Made by a program: the position numbers and the translations under genes | The notes under the pieces: generated by a model | Databases searched by the model: none | The model's input: the letters and a program-made list of their open reading frames with translations, nothing else | What the model was told of the DNA's origin: nothing | Shown here: piece after piece, positions 26,582 to 36,228 of the stretch | How positions within the stretch are numbered: the stretch's first letter is position 1 | Layout of the letters: each line of letters opens with the position of its first letter | Assembly (NCBI GenBank): GCA_944389925.1 | Contig: CALXOD010000068.1 | Span: 1 to 64,000 of the forward strand | DNA: 64,000 nt | DNA from: an uncultured Victivallaceae bacterium | Lineage (GTDB): Bacteria > Verrucomicrobiota > Lentisphaeria > Victivallales > Victivallaceae | Reading direction: 5' to 3'

Positions 26582-26583
26582 AA

Positions 26584-27447
26584 TCACTCTCCTGCTGAAA
26601 CGTTCCGCAACTGTACCTGCAGAGAGTGCATCGGAGATTGCAGCAATCGTGCGATGACACGGCATTTGACCCGCAGCAGGAAGGCGATCGGGCGGTCGTA
26701 ATCACTGAGTGTTTCAAAATTGCCCTGGCCTTTGGCAATGACCAGATCGGCCCGTCGCATGGCTTCGAGAAATTCCTCACCGGTACCGTGGCGGGAGACG
26801 CCGGGGGTCATGTCTCCCGTGTCGAGAATCGGGACGAAGTCCAGACCGGACATGGCGGCTTCGCGACGGGTCACGTCGTTCAGAATGGGTTGCCCGCGGA
26901 CACCAAGGATGATTTTATGGGCATAGCGTTCGATCAGCAGACGGTCCAGCACAGCTTCGCCGCAGTTGTCCAGAATATAGAAGACGGTATGGGCCCGTTC
27001 CAGGGCTTCCCGCAACTGTCGGACCGGTTCGGGGGCCAGCGGCAGGGTGAAAACTTCCCGGATCCGTTTTTCAGCGGTTTCAAGGTCGAAATCCGGATCG
27101 GCGCCATAATCGATGATGTTTCCGCCGATGGCGATGCGCAATGCGCTTTCGAATTCGTCCGGAGTTTGCCTGCACAGGGCGCGCAGCTCCGGCAGCAGTT
27201 GGAGTCCGAGGGCGGTAGAGCGGTCTTTTTCGTCGCGGAACGCATCGTTATTGCCGGAAACCGCGCGTACTTCACGATGAAATGCTGCTGCAACATCCGG
27301 TGGAGTGGTACCGGGTTCGGCTTCTGCAATGATGCGCAGCATACGGCGGATTAATGCGCGGCATTCGGTATCGTCACCGCCCGCACTGCGTGCCAGCGGC
27401 ACGATCTGGGATAGAATGCAGGAAAAACAATCAATTCCGATGTCCAT
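26584..27447 (-). CDS. DUF89/ARMT1-like damage-control phosphatase
   Basis: A 287-residue protein of the DUF89 family of metal-dependent phosphatases that remove damaged or side-product sugar phosphates. It has the N-terminal CFSC pair, FRDEKDRSTALGL, IIDYGADPDFD, the metal site LDNCGEAVLD, and AKGQGNFETL near the C-terminus. Likely substrates are phosphorylated sugars such as fructose or tagatose phosphates or their glycation products. It overlaps the HIT gene by 17 bases and ends two bases before the next start. Confidence 0.85.
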   Translation of the reverse strand: MDIGIDCFSCILSQIVPLARSAGGDDTECRALIRRMLRIIAEAEPGTTPPDVAAAFHREVRAVSGNNDAFRDEKDRSTALGLQLLPELRALCRQTPDEFESALRIAIGGNIIDYGADPDFDLETAEKRIREVFTLPLAPEPVRQLREALERAHTVFYILDNCGEAVLDRLLIERYAHKIILGVRGQPILNDVTRREAAMSGLDFVPILDTGDMTPGVSRHGTGEEFLEAMRRADLVIAKGQGNFETLSDYDRPIAFLLRVKCRVIARLLQSPMHSLQVQLRNVSAGE

Positions 27448-27943
27448 AGTGTTCGTTGTTCCAATGTTTGCGGATCAGTTCCGCGGTTTTGTCCAGCGCT
27501 TCCGGTACACAGCGGGTGTCGGCCAGTACCGGCATGAAATTGGTATCTCCTTGCCAGCGCGGCACGATATGCATATGCAGATGGTCGGCGACTCCGGCCC
27601 CGGCAGCGGCGCCGAGATTGAAGCCGACGTTGAAGGCGTCCGGAGTCATGGCTGCGGTCAATACCGCCTCGGCATGGGCTGCAAGTTCCATCAACTCGGC
27701 GCGCTCTTCTGCCGTCAGGCGGGACAGCCGGTCAACATGCCGGTACGGGGCAATCAGCAGATGTCCGGCATTATAGGGGTAGCGATTCAGCATGACGAAT
27801 GCGACGGCGCCGCGGGCAATGATGAGGGATTCTTCCGGGCGGGAATGCGGTTTTTCATTGTTGCAGAGAAAACATTCTCCCCGCCGGGGGGTGCGGATAA
27901 ATTCGGTACGCCACGGGGCCCATAATGGACGGGGGTTACGCAT
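27431..27943 (-). CDS. HIT-domain hydrolase/phosphorylase
   Basis: A 170-residue histidine-triad protein. The triad is HLHMHIVPRW at about residues 121-130, preceded by NRYPYNAGHLLIAPYRHV. The N-terminal CFLC zinc-type pair places it with the Ap4A phosphorylase/AP4A hydrolase-like HIT proteins common in bacteria. It would split dinucleoside polyphosphates or adenylate phosphoramidates. It overlaps lnt by eight bases, so it is translated with it. Confidence 0.88.
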   Translation of the reverse strand: MRNPRPLWAPWRTEFIRTPRRGECFLCNNEKPHSRPEESLIIARGAVAFVMLNRYPYNAGHLLIAPYRHVDRLSRLTAEERAELMELAAHAEAVLTAAMTPDAFNVGFNLGAAAGAGVADHLHMHIVPRWQGDTNFMPVLADTRCVPEALDKTAELIRKHWNNEHYGHRN

Positions 27944-29714
27944 GGTCTTCGGTCCTTTCGCCGGGCGGTTGATTCCCGTCCTGCATTTCGGCCAGGAGCC
28001 GTTTCCGGCGCAGCCAGTTACCGGCTGCCGCGGCGAACAGCGCCGCCGCGCCGGTACCGGCCAGTACCACCAGCCAGTCTCCGTGCCGGGTGTAAAAGGT
28101 CAGTGCGGGGGTGGTGGAAACTGGTACATTCAAGATGCCCGCCGCCCGGCCTCGACGGATTTCCGGTCGTTCTGTGCCCGGTGTCGGCAGGACGGAGTCA
28201 ATTCGGCCGTCAGGTCGTATGACCAGCGTTCCGCCATTGTTGCCGCAGCGGATAACGGGCAGACCGGTTTCCACGGCGCGCAGAACGGCATTGGCCAGAT
28301 GTTGTTCGGGCTCGGCACTGGTGGGGTACCAGGCGTCATTGGAGAGGACGATCAGCAGATTGGCGCCTCGCCGTGCTTCTTCCCTGGCAATGTAGGGGAA
28401 GACGCTTTCAAAACAAATTGCCACGCCGGCCCGCACGCCCGGCATCACGGACAGGGGGGAATAATCCGCTCCGGGGATCAAATCCCGGTTCATGTCGATG
28501 GCGCGTACCAGCCACTCCGGCAGAAAACGGCGGAAAGGAATATATTCGCCGAACGGGACACGGTGGATTTTGTCAAATCTGCCGATCTCCACCGGCCCGG
28601 GGGATAACAGAAGGGCACTGTTGGTCACTCCGTATTTCGACGCGCCTCCAGGCTGCGGTGCAAAATCAATGGTGCCGATCAACATGGAGTAGGGCGCCCC
28701 CGGCGGCAGCAGTTCGGCGATGCCTCGACGATAGGCTTCACTGACCGGATGGTCTGCTTTCAACGGATAGGGGACGGCGGTTTCCGGCCACAGGATCAGT
28801 TCCGGTTTTTCCGGCAGCGCGGCCAGTTGCGCGGACAGTGCAAGATAAGTGTCCAGCGCTTCCCGGGCCTGAGTTCCGTCGGCATTGCGCCGCTGCGAAA
28901 TGTCGCCTTGCACTACGCCGATACGCACCAGCCGGTCCGGCATTTGGGTGAGGGCCGTGTTGCGCCCCGCTGCCGCCAGCTCCGTCAGGAGCCAGGTCAG
29001 GGCGACGGCAGCCCATATCGGTACGGCGCGGAGCCGTTTTCGTTCATTTCGGAATCGGATGCTGAACGCCAGGGCCACGCTGGTCAGTGCCAGCAGAAAG
29101 CCGATACCGTATTGTCCGGCATAGGCGGCCAGCGGCAGCATTCGTCCATTGCGCCACATGGCCGTGGAGAGATTATTCCAGGGCAGCATGGTGGAGCGGG
29201 AATACTCCAGCACAATCCACCATCCGGCCAGTCCCGCGGCCGCGATCAGGAGCTTCCAGTCAGGCACATGCCAGGCCTGTTCCGCCGCCTCTCCTTTCAG
29301 TCGGACGGCGGGAGGAATGAGAAATTCGCGCCGGATCAGGGGCAGCACCGCCGTCCAGACTGCCGGCCATACCGCCAGCACCGGGGCTATCAGAAATGGA
29401 ACGACCGGATGAATTTCCCGTAGCCACCAGAAGGACGGCAATGCCCAGCCCATTCCCCAGCACCAGCCGCAGAGTGCTGCTTCCGGTGCGCGGCGATCCC
29501 AGGCGGTCAGCGTCAAAATCGCCAGCGCCGCCACCACCAGAATGCCGGCATTCACCGGAGGCAGCGCCAGAGAGAAGATGATCCCTCCACCTACGGCCGC
29601 CGCCAGCTGCAACCAGCGGCGATACGGGGCAATCCGTCCGGCCTCATTCGGGGGCATGGCGCCATCGTCCGGAGCCGCGCCGGACCGCAGGGGGGAAAAG
29701 CGGCTGAAAATCAT
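27936..29714 (-). CDS. lnt: apolipoprotein N-acyltransferase
   Basis: A 592-residue membrane enzyme that adds the third acyl chain to lipoproteins. Several N-terminal transmembrane helices are followed by a periplasmic carbon-nitrogen hydrolase domain with the Glu-Lys-Cys triad: LWPETAVPYP, the lysine in KIHRVPFGEYIP, and the cysteine in GVAICFESVFPY. The ATG at 29714 follows GAGAGAG; the frame is open 66 bases further up into the nadB promoter. First gene of the minus-strand envelope operon and divergent from nadB. E. coli Lnt is about 80 residues shorter; extra length is at both ends. Confidence 0.92.
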   Translation of the reverse strand: MIFSRFSPLRSGAAPDDGAMPPNEAGRIAPYRRWLQLAAAVGGGIIFSLALPPVNAGILVVAALAILTLTAWDRRAPEAALCGWCWGMGWALPSFWWLREIHPVVPFLIAPVLAVWPAVWTAVLPLIRREFLIPPAVRLKGEAAEQAWHVPDWKLLIAAAGLAGWWIVLEYSRSTMLPWNNLSTAMWRNGRMLPLAAYAGQYGIGFLLALTSVALAFSIRFRNERKRLRAVPIWAAVALTWLLTELAAAGRNTALTQMPDRLVRIGVVQGDISQRRNADGTQAREALDTYLALSAQLAALPEKPELILWPETAVPYPLKADHPVSEAYRRGIAELLPPGAPYSMLIGTIDFAPQPGGASKYGVTNSALLLSPGPVEIGRFDKIHRVPFGEYIPFRRFLPEWLVRAIDMNRDLIPGADYSPLSVMPGVRAGVAICFESVFPYIAREEARRGANLLIVLSNDAWYPTSAEPEQHLANAVLRAVETGLPVIRCGNNGGTLVIRPDGRIDSVLPTPGTERPEIRRGRAAGILNVPVSTTPALTFYTRHGDWLVVLAGTGAAALFAAAAGNWLRRKRLLAEMQDGNQPPGERTEDHA

Positions 29715-29734
29715 CGCTTCTGTCTCTCTCCATA

Positions 29735-29763
29735 TTGAAAATCCAATTACAACGGTGTAATTT
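29735..29763 (+). promoter_or_regulatory. nadB promoter with overlapping palindromic operator
   Basis: TTGAAA (29735-29740) and TAATTT (29758-29763) are 17 bp apart. A perfect palindrome, AATTACA-ACGG-TGTAATT (29745-29762), fills the spacer and the -10 box, a typical repressor position. It also lies upstream of lnt on the other strand. Confidence 0.6.
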
Positions 29764-29799
29764 ACCACTATATCCAACAAGAATCAAAGACAATATATC

Positions 29800-31449
29800 A
29801 TGAAAACTACCGAAACACTGGAATTCGACCACCTGATTATCGGCAGCGGCCTGGCGGGATTGAGCTCTGCGCTCCATCTGGCCGACAGTGGTCGCCGGGT
29901 GGCTGTTGTGACCAAACGCGCCATGGATGACTGCAATACCCGCTATGCTCAGGGGGGGATCGCCTGCGTGACTGATATCGAGGACTCCTTTGACGAGCAT
30001 GTGCAGGATACCTTGAATGCCGGGGGGCGGTTGTGTGACGAAAAAGCCGTGCGCACCATCGTGGAAGCCGGGCCGGCCGCAGTTCGGGAGCTGATTGATC
30101 TGGGCACGCGTTTTACCAAGCGTGGAGAATTGGGATATACGCAGGACGGAGACCGTTACGATCTCGGCCGGGAAGGCGGGCATCTCAAGCGTCGTATCCT
30201 GCATGCCGGAGATATTACCGGGGCGGAAATCGAGCGTGCGCTGATCGCCGCCTGTCGGGAACGCTCCAATATCGAAGTTTTTGAATATCACATTGCCATC
30301 GATCTTATTGTCAGCCGTCGTCTGGAAATGCCCGGAGAAAACCGCTGTTTCGGTGCTTACGTTCTGGATCAGCGGGCCGGGGTGATCAAAACTTTTCTGG
30401 CGGCAAGTGTCACCATCGCCTGCGGTGGCGTCGGCAAGGTGTATTTGTACACGAGCAATCCCGATGTTGCCTGCGGATCCGGCGTGGCCATGGGATACCG
30501 GGCCGGGGCGAAAATCGCGAATATGGAATTCATCCAGTTCCACCCGACCATTCTGTATCATCCGCAGGAACGTTCATTCCTGATCAGCGAAGCGCTGCGC
30601 GGAGAGGGGGCGGTGCTCAAATGCCGCGGAAAAGATGGAAAACTGTACGAATTCATGCAGAAGTACCATCCGCTCAAGAGTCTTGCGCCCCGTGACGTTG
30701 TCGCCCGCGCCATTGATAACGAGATGAAACGCAGTGGTCAGGAGTGTGTTTATCTGGATATCACCCATCTGGATGAAGCGGCCCTGCGTCGCCGTTTTCC
30801 GAATATTTTTGAAAAGTGCCTGGAGGCCGGTGTCAATATGGCCAAGGAACCGATTCCGGTGGTGCCTGCGGCGCATTTTCTCTGCGGCGGCATCAAAACC
30901 GATGTGCGCGGCTGGACCGGAATTCCGGGGCTTTACGCGGTCGGAGAATCCGGGTGCACCGGATTGCATGGTGCAAACCGCCTGGCAAGCAACAGTTTGC
31001 TGGAGGCGCTGGTGGTTGGGAAAGCAGCTGCCGCCGATATTGATGAAAAATTTGAAACTCTTCGCAAGCTGCGGCTCGCCCCTTCCGCCGCTCCCGCATG
31101 GGCGTCCGGCAATGCCACTGATTCGGACGAACTTGTCGTGATCGCTCACAACTGGGACGAAATCCGGCGGTTCATGTGGGACTATGTCGGCATTTTCCGG
31201 ACCAACAAGCGTCTGGAGCGGGCCAAGGCGCGTATCAAGATGATCCGCAAGGAAATCGAAAAATATTACTGGGACTTCCTGGTGACCGCCGATCTGGTGG
31301 AGTTGCGCAATATTGCGACAGTGGCCGAGTTGATTATCGATTCTTCTCTGAGCCGCCACGAAAGCCGGGGGCTGCATTACAATGCCGATTATCCCTATCG
31401 CGATCCGGAGCTGGATTATACGGACACGATTATTCAACGGGAATTTTGA
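29800..31449 (+). CDS. nadB: L-aspartate oxidase
   Basis: A 549-residue flavoprotein that turns L-aspartate to iminoaspartate, the first step of de novo NAD synthesis. It has the FAD-binding GSGLAGLSSAL near residue 13, RYAQGGIACV, the substrate-region HFLCGGIKTD and the C-terminal GCTGLHGANRLASNSLLE. The latter two and the C-terminal helical region fit NadB better than fumarate reductase flavoprotein subunits. In anaerobes fumarate serves as electron acceptor. nadA and nadC are not in the window. The next start follows immediately after its stop. Confidence 0.92.
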   Translation: MKTTETLEFDHLIIGSGLAGLSSALHLADSGRRVAVVTKRAMDDCNTRYAQGGIACVTDIEDSFDEHVQDTLNAGGRLCDEKAVRTIVEAGPAAVRELIDLGTRFTKRGELGYTQDGDRYDLGREGGHLKRRILHAGDITGAEIERALIAACRERSNIEVFEYHIAIDLIVSRRLEMPGENRCFGAYVLDQRAGVIKTFLAASVTIACGGVGKVYLYTSNPDVACGSGVAMGYRAGAKIANMEFIQFHPTILYHPQERSFLISEALRGEGAVLKCRGKDGKLYEFMQKYHPLKSLAPRDVVARAIDNEMKRSGQECVYLDITHLDEAALRRRFPNIFEKCLEAGVNMAKEPIPVVPAAHFLCGGIKTDVRGWTGIPGLYAVGESGCTGLHGANRLASNSLLEALVVGKAAAADIDEKFETLRKLRLAPSAAPAWASGNATDSDELVVIAHNWDEIRRFMWDYVGIFRTNKRLERAKARIKMIRKEIEKYYWDFLVTADLVELRNIATVAELIIDSSLSRHESRGLHYNADYPYRDPELDYTDTIIQREF

Positions 31450-32718
31450 ATGAAACACGAACTGCCGGTTGAGCCGCATATTATTGACGTTGTTGCCACG
31501 CTGCAGCAGGCGAATTATGAAGCGTATATTGTAGGAGGAGCCATTCGGGATCTGCTGCTTGGGCGTCGACCGAAGGATTACGATATTTCCACGTCTGCCA
31601 CTCCGGAACAGGTGCGTGAGGTTTTCGGGCGCCGCAATGCCCGGATCATCGGAAAACGTTTCCGGCTGGTGCATCTGCGGCTTCGGGACGAGATCATTGA
31701 GATCAGTACGTTTCGCCGGGCACCGAATGCGGCCGGCAGCGCGGGAGGGCGCGCGGGCGGCAGGGGGACGGAACTCCTGCCGGAACATATGATTTTGTCC
31801 GATAACGATTACGGTACGGCGGAGGAAGATGCCTGGCGTCGGGATTTTACCGTCAATGCCCTGTTTTTTGATCCGGTACGCTCGGAGCTGATTGACCATA
31901 CCGGGCAGGGACGGGAAGACATTGAGCGGGGCGTGGTGCGGGCGATTGGTGATCCGCGGTTACGATTTGAAGAGGATCCGGTACGGTTGCTGCGGGCATT
32001 GAAACTGGTAGGACAGTATGATTTTTCGTTGGACGCAGAGACGGAGAATGCCCTGTTTGCCTCCCTGCCGTTGATTCGCCACGCGTCTTCTTCCCGGCTG
32101 TCGTTGGAGCTGGAGAAGGTATTGAGTTCGAGCTATGGTGACAAGCACTTACGGGCTTTTCATGATTACGGTTTTCTGACGTATTTCCTGCCGCATCTGG
32201 AGGAGCGGTGGGGGACGCCGGAAATGGAGTATGCGCTGGAGCTGCTGACGGAACGAAACTATCGGGTTGACGAAGGAATGTACCGGAACAGCATATCGCT
32301 TGCGATGGCGACCCTGGCATTGCCTTTTGTGGAACAGGCGGCAACGGGTGCCGTAGGTGAGTTGTGGCCGAAGAAGCATGCTCTGCACCGGATCCGGGAG
32401 GTGCTTGAGGTGATTTTCCTGCCTCAGAATATGATGAAATGCATGCAGCAGTCGGCGGAGCGAATTCTGGAACTTCAGCCGCTTTTGAAAATGATGTCTC
32501 CGGAAGATCGGGATATCAGAGAGGCACGCAGCTATTCGCATGCCCGGGAACTGGCCGTGATACAGAACATTGTCCGCTGGCACGATCCGGAACTGGAAGG
32601 ATTCTGGCCGCCCGACGGTACAGGAGGACGGACAGGACGCAAGCGCCGGAAGCATCGCGGTCGTCGCGAAAAGAAAGCAAAAGGAATCGATCTTTCCGTG
32701 TCGGAAGTCCAGGAATAA
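31450..32718 (+). CDS. pcnB: poly(A) polymerase/CCA-adding-type nucleotidyltransferase (PcnB-like)
   Basis: A 422-residue class II nucleotidyltransferase. The active site has VGGAIRDLLLGRRPKDYDIST (GG and DxD motifs) and later RRDFTVNALFFD, with EEDPVRLLRALK in the neck. The C-terminal tail is very basic (GRKRRKHRGRREKK), a feature of PcnB poly(A) polymerase that binds RNA and Hfq-type partners, so 3' polyadenylation is favoured over CCA addition. No gap separates it from nadB. Confidence 0.85.
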   Translation: MKHELPVEPHIIDVVATLQQANYEAYIVGGAIRDLLLGRRPKDYDISTSATPEQVREVFGRRNARIIGKRFRLVHLRLRDEIIEISTFRRAPNAAGSAGGRAGGRGTELLPEHMILSDNDYGTAEEDAWRRDFTVNALFFDPVRSELIDHTGQGREDIERGVVRAIGDPRLRFEEDPVRLLRALKLVGQYDFSLDAETENALFASLPLIRHASSSRLSLELEKVLSSSYGDKHLRAFHDYGFLTYFLPHLEERWGTPEMEYALELLTERNYRVDEGMYRNSISLAMATLALPFVEQAATGAVGELWPKKHALHRIREVLEVIFLPQNMMKCMQQSAERILELQPLLKMMSPEDRDIREARSYSHARELAVIQNIVRWHDPELEGFWPPDGTGGRTGRKRRKHRGRREKKAKGIDLSVSEVQE

Positions 32719-32760
32719 TGCCGGTATGGCGCCACACGGAAGGGGAATTGCGGAGAGGGC

Positions 32761-35040
32761 ATGAGCAAAGCCATCGGACCATTGAATCTTGCAGAATGGT
32801 TGACCGGCCTGCTCGGGGGAGGGCTGGCCGGCTGGTCTCTGTTCGGTGCGGTGCAGGTGCTCTACAGTCTGGACGTGGCGGGATATGAAGCCGTGGTGTT
32901 GCCGGTTTCTGCATGGAACTGGATGGTGGCAGCAGGAATGGTGGCAGCCGGGGCGGGACTGGTTTTGTTCTGGCTGTATCGTCTGCGTGAGGCGGGAGTT
33001 GCCGCGCCGGCGCAGACTGTTTGGCTGGCCGGCTGGCCTCTGCCGCTTTCCGCGGCGGCGGTATTCGGAATGCCGGGCCTTTGGGGGGCGTTGGTGTTTA
33101 CGCTGGCGGCCGGCTGGAGTGTCTTCCGGGCGATGTTGCTGGTATCGAAGCCGGAACGGTGGCTGCGGCAACGGAAAAGCGTTTCTCTGATCATCGGATT
33201 CAGCTGGTTGTTCGGGGCTTACCTGGTCTGGACCGGTTTCATGCGTCAACAGCAGGCGCTGGCGGTGCTGCATCTTTATTTTCACGACTGGGGATTGTTT
33301 CTGGATGTTGCGCGCAATACCCTGCGGGGAGAATGGTTCGTCACCAGCGAAACGGGATTGAACTTTCTCGGCAACCACTTCATGCCGCTGACGATTGTGC
33401 TGTTGATGCCGTTTGCCGCATTCTGCGATTCTCCGGAACCGTTTTTCTGGTTTAACGCATTGCTGTTGTACAGCAACTCTCCGTTGATTTATTGGCTGGC
33501 ACGGCTTCGGAAGCTGCCACGGGGAATGGCGGCGGTGCTGGCGCTGGCGGTGCTGTGTGCTCCGTCGCTTTCCAATCTGGTGCTGGCGCAGCGGTACGGT
33601 TTTCATGAAAACTACTTTTTCATGCCGTTGCTGATTTTCTATTTTATCTGCCGGGAGAAGGGATGGGCGAAACGCGCCTGGCTGGTCTGGGGAATGTCGC
33701 TGTTGCTCAAGGAGACGATCGCCGTGGTCTGGTTCGGGGTGGGCGTCGTGGAGTTTCTGCGGGGAGAACGTCGCCGGGGGATGGTGCTGGCGTTATTGTC
33801 CACAGGGTGGTTTTTCCTGATGGTGAAGTGGGTCATGCCGTATTGTCAGGGGGGAGAGGATTATCAGATGCTGTTTGTCTTCTCCAATCTGGGAAACTCG
33901 GTGGGAGAGGTCATGCTGTCACCGTTTACCCGGCCCGGAGTTTTCTGGGGAACGTTGTTCAGCTGGAACAACGCGGCTTTTCTATTGCTGATTTTGCTGC
34001 CGGTGTTTTTCGCGACACTGTCGCGGCCGCTGTGGCTGGTTGCCGGAGTTTTGCCATGGGTGTTTGTCGCGGTCCAGGAGGGAGCGTGGATGCGAAATAT
34101 CTGTTCTCAGCACCATGCGGATTTTCTGATGTTGGTTTATATCAATGCCGTCCTGGCACTGGCAGCGCTCCGGCATGAACGTGAGGCCGGATTCTGGGGC
34201 CGGATGCTCGGAAAGGGGCTGCCGAAAAGGAGTGGCCGGGCCACCGCTGCCGCGCTGACGACGGCGACCGTGGTGACGGCGGGACTTTCCTTTTATTTTT
34301 TTGCTCAGGGGATTCACGGTAAGTATTCATTCAATGCGGTTTCCATGCAGCGGGACTTCTCCGCTGAGATGGAAGGCTTCAAGGTGCGGATTCCTCCGGG
34401 AACGGAACTGAATGCCTCTTTTGCTCCGGCAGCGCATTTTGCTTTGCGTAATCGGGTATATCCGAATACGTTTCATTTTTATTATCTGAGTGATCGGGTA
34501 CTGCTGGATCTATTTTCGGAATTCGAGGATCTGAGATTGTTCGACCAGGTGCGAGGACATCTGCTGACGCATGGTTACCGGGTGACCCGCCGCGTCCGGG
34601 CTGATGATCGGCTGCTGGTGCTGTTGGAAAAAGGTGGGGGAATGTCTGAACCAGACGGGTTGAGCTGGATGGCGGATGCGGAGTTTCGGCGTTTCGGTGC
34701 AGAGTTGCCGCAGAGCCAGAAAGCGTTTTCGGTGCGGATCGCGGTAGCTCCAGACCGGATACGGTTTTTGATCCGGTTGGAGGAAGCGGTACGGTGCGAC
34801 TACCGGATTCATTTTCTGGTGGCGGATGTGGCAGGAAACGTATCTGGAGGCATGGAACTTTTCGGGAAAGGCGTGACTCCGGCATTTCTGGTGCCGGCAG
34901 GGACCGTCCTGGCGCTGGATTTTCCGCTTCCGGCGGATTTTGGTGCGGTGCGGGAGGTGCGGTTCCGTCTCGACCCGCGTCCGGAAGTGAATTTTTCGGA
35001 TGCGAAATTTCCGATTACCGGTATGAATCAGAAGCTCTGA
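32761..35040 (+). CDS. large multi-spanning DUF2079-type membrane protein
   Basis: A 759-residue protein with about twelve transmembrane segments in its first 530 residues and a soluble C-terminal domain. The pattern HLYFHDWGLFLDVARNT, NFLGNHFMPL and QRYGFHENYFFMPLL, with His and Asp in the first extracytoplasmic loop, matches DUF2079, a family related to GT-C glycosyltransferases. A polyprenyl-linked sugar donor is likely but not shown. The soluble C-terminal part looks beta-rich. GGAGAG precedes the ATG. It lies 42 bases after pcnB. Confidence 0.72.
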   Translation: MSKAIGPLNLAEWLTGLLGGGLAGWSLFGAVQVLYSLDVAGYEAVVLPVSAWNWMVAAGMVAAGAGLVLFWLYRLREAGVAAPAQTVWLAGWPLPLSAAAVFGMPGLWGALVFTLAAGWSVFRAMLLVSKPERWLRQRKSVSLIIGFSWLFGAYLVWTGFMRQQQALAVLHLYFHDWGLFLDVARNTLRGEWFVTSETGLNFLGNHFMPLTIVLLMPFAAFCDSPEPFFWFNALLLYSNSPLIYWLARLRKLPRGMAAVLALAVLCAPSLSNLVLAQRYGFHENYFFMPLLIFYFICREKGWAKRAWLVWGMSLLLKETIAVVWFGVGVVEFLRGERRRGMVLALLSTGWFFLMVKWVMPYCQGGEDYQMLFVFSNLGNSVGEVMLSPFTRPGVFWGTLFSWNNAAFLLLILLPVFFATLSRPLWLVAGVLPWVFVAVQEGAWMRNICSQHHADFLMLVYINAVLALAALRHEREAGFWGRMLGKGLPKRSGRATAAALTTATVVTAGLSFYFFAQGIHGKYSFNAVSMQRDFSAEMEGFKVRIPPGTELNASFAPAAHFALRNRVYPNTFHFYYLSDRVLLDLFSEFEDLRLFDQVRGHLLTHGYRVTRRVRADDRLLVLLEKGGGMSEPDGLSWMADAEFRRFGAELPQSQKAFSVRIAVAPDRIRFLIRLEEAVRCDYRIHFLVADVAGNVSGGMELFGKGVTPAFLVPAGTVLALDFPLPADFGAVREVRFRLDPRPEVNFSDAKFPITGMNQKL

Positions 35041-35134
35041 ATCCATTTTTTACAGGGTTGTTTATGGAAAAACGGAAAGTCAGTGCTACATTGTTCAGGT
35101 AACATGAGCAAGTAGTATCAGTTAAGTTAATAGG

Positions 35135-36214
35135 ATGAAAGACGCGAGATTTATGGAAAAGAAACGGTTGAAAGTAATTGTCGCCGGGCTGGGGCGGATT
35201 TCCTGGGGATACCACTTGCCGCAGCTGGCGGAACGTTCTGATTTTGAGCTGCTGGCGGTAGCGGATCCGATGGCGGACCGGTGCCGGGAAGCAGTGGAAA
35301 AGTTCAAGGTTCCCCGTACTTATGCCGATTGCGAAGAGATGATTGCCAGGGAAAAGGACGCTGACTTGCTGGTGCTGACCTCGCCGACCTGTTTTCATGC
35401 GGATCAGGCGGTTTATGCGCTGGAGCATGGCGTCGATGTCTTTTGCGAAAAGCCGTTGGCCGGAAATCTGGCGGAGGCCGAACGCATGGTTGAGGCCATG
35501 CATCGGAATAATCGGCGGATGATGGTGTTTCAACCGCACCGGGTACGTCCGGAAACGGAAACGCTGCTGGAAATCCTCCGGAGCGGGCTCCTGGGACGGG
35601 TGTTCATGGCCCGCCGGGTGTGCAGCAATTTCAGCCGCCGGAACGACTGGCAGGCACGGTTGGAACTGGGAGGCGGGATGTTGAACAATTACGGTTCGCA
35701 TTACATTGACCAGTTCATGTATGTATTCGGCGGCGAAGATTTCCGGGTGTCCGGCTGCGAATTGCGACGGATGGTCAGCGCCGGAGATGCTGATGACGTA
35801 GCCCGGATTTTGCTGGTCAATGATGCCGGTATCATCGGCGACATCGATATCAATATGGCCTCGGCGATTCCGGAAACAGCCTGGACTGTTTACGGAGACC
35901 GGGGAATGGCCCGGCTGGATACCGTTAAACAATGCTGGGAAGTCCGCTATCTGAAGGAAGATGAGATTCCGGATCTGTCCCTGCAGCAGTCCATGGCGGC
36001 AGCAGGAAGAAGTTATGCCTCCGAAGCGGCGTTGCCGTGGCATGAACGGGAGTTCGCGCTGGGAGAATATCGGCCGGGGCTTTATTATGATTACGCCTAT
36101 GCCTATTTCGCGCAGGGAGCGGCTCCTTTTGCTCCGATTGAGACGACGATGAAATTGATGCGGATCAATGCCGAATGCCGTCGGATTGCCGAATCGCATC
36201 GGGAGATGGCTTGA
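35135..36214 (+). CDS. Gfo/Idh/MocA-family oxidoreductase
   Basis: A 359-residue NAD(P)-dependent sugar or inositol dehydrogenase-like protein. It has a Rossmann fold (VIVAGLGRISWGYHLPQL), the nucleotide-side CEKPLAGNLAEAERM with the conserved EKP, and a C-terminal beta sheet with GGGMLNNYGSHYID carrying the catalytic His region. Substrate unknown. The ATG at 35153 is an alternative start seven residues later; neither has a strong ribosome-binding site. The stop overlaps no gene; trmO starts 14 bases later. Confidence 0.85.
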   Translation: MKDARFMEKKRLKVIVAGLGRISWGYHLPQLAERSDFELLAVADPMADRCREAVEKFKVPRTYADCEEMIAREKDADLLVLTSPTCFHADQAVYALEHGVDVFCEKPLAGNLAEAERMVEAMHRNNRRMMVFQPHRVRPETETLLEILRSGLLGRVFMARRVCSNFSRRNDWQARLELGGGMLNNYGSHYIDQFMYVFGGEDFRVSGCELRRMVSAGDADDVARILLVNDAGIIGDIDINMASAIPETAWTVYGDRGMARLDTVKQCWEVRYLKEDEIPDLSLQQSMAAAGRSYASEAALPWHEREFALGEYRPGLYYDYAYAYFAQGAAPFAPIETTMKLMRINAECRRIAESHREMA

Positions 36215-36228
36215 GCGGAGCGGATCCG

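Noticed and set aside
32149-33606. 485-residue minus-strand frame
   Set aside because: Opposite pcnB and the DUF2079 gene; Gln/Arg/Pro-rich without motifs.
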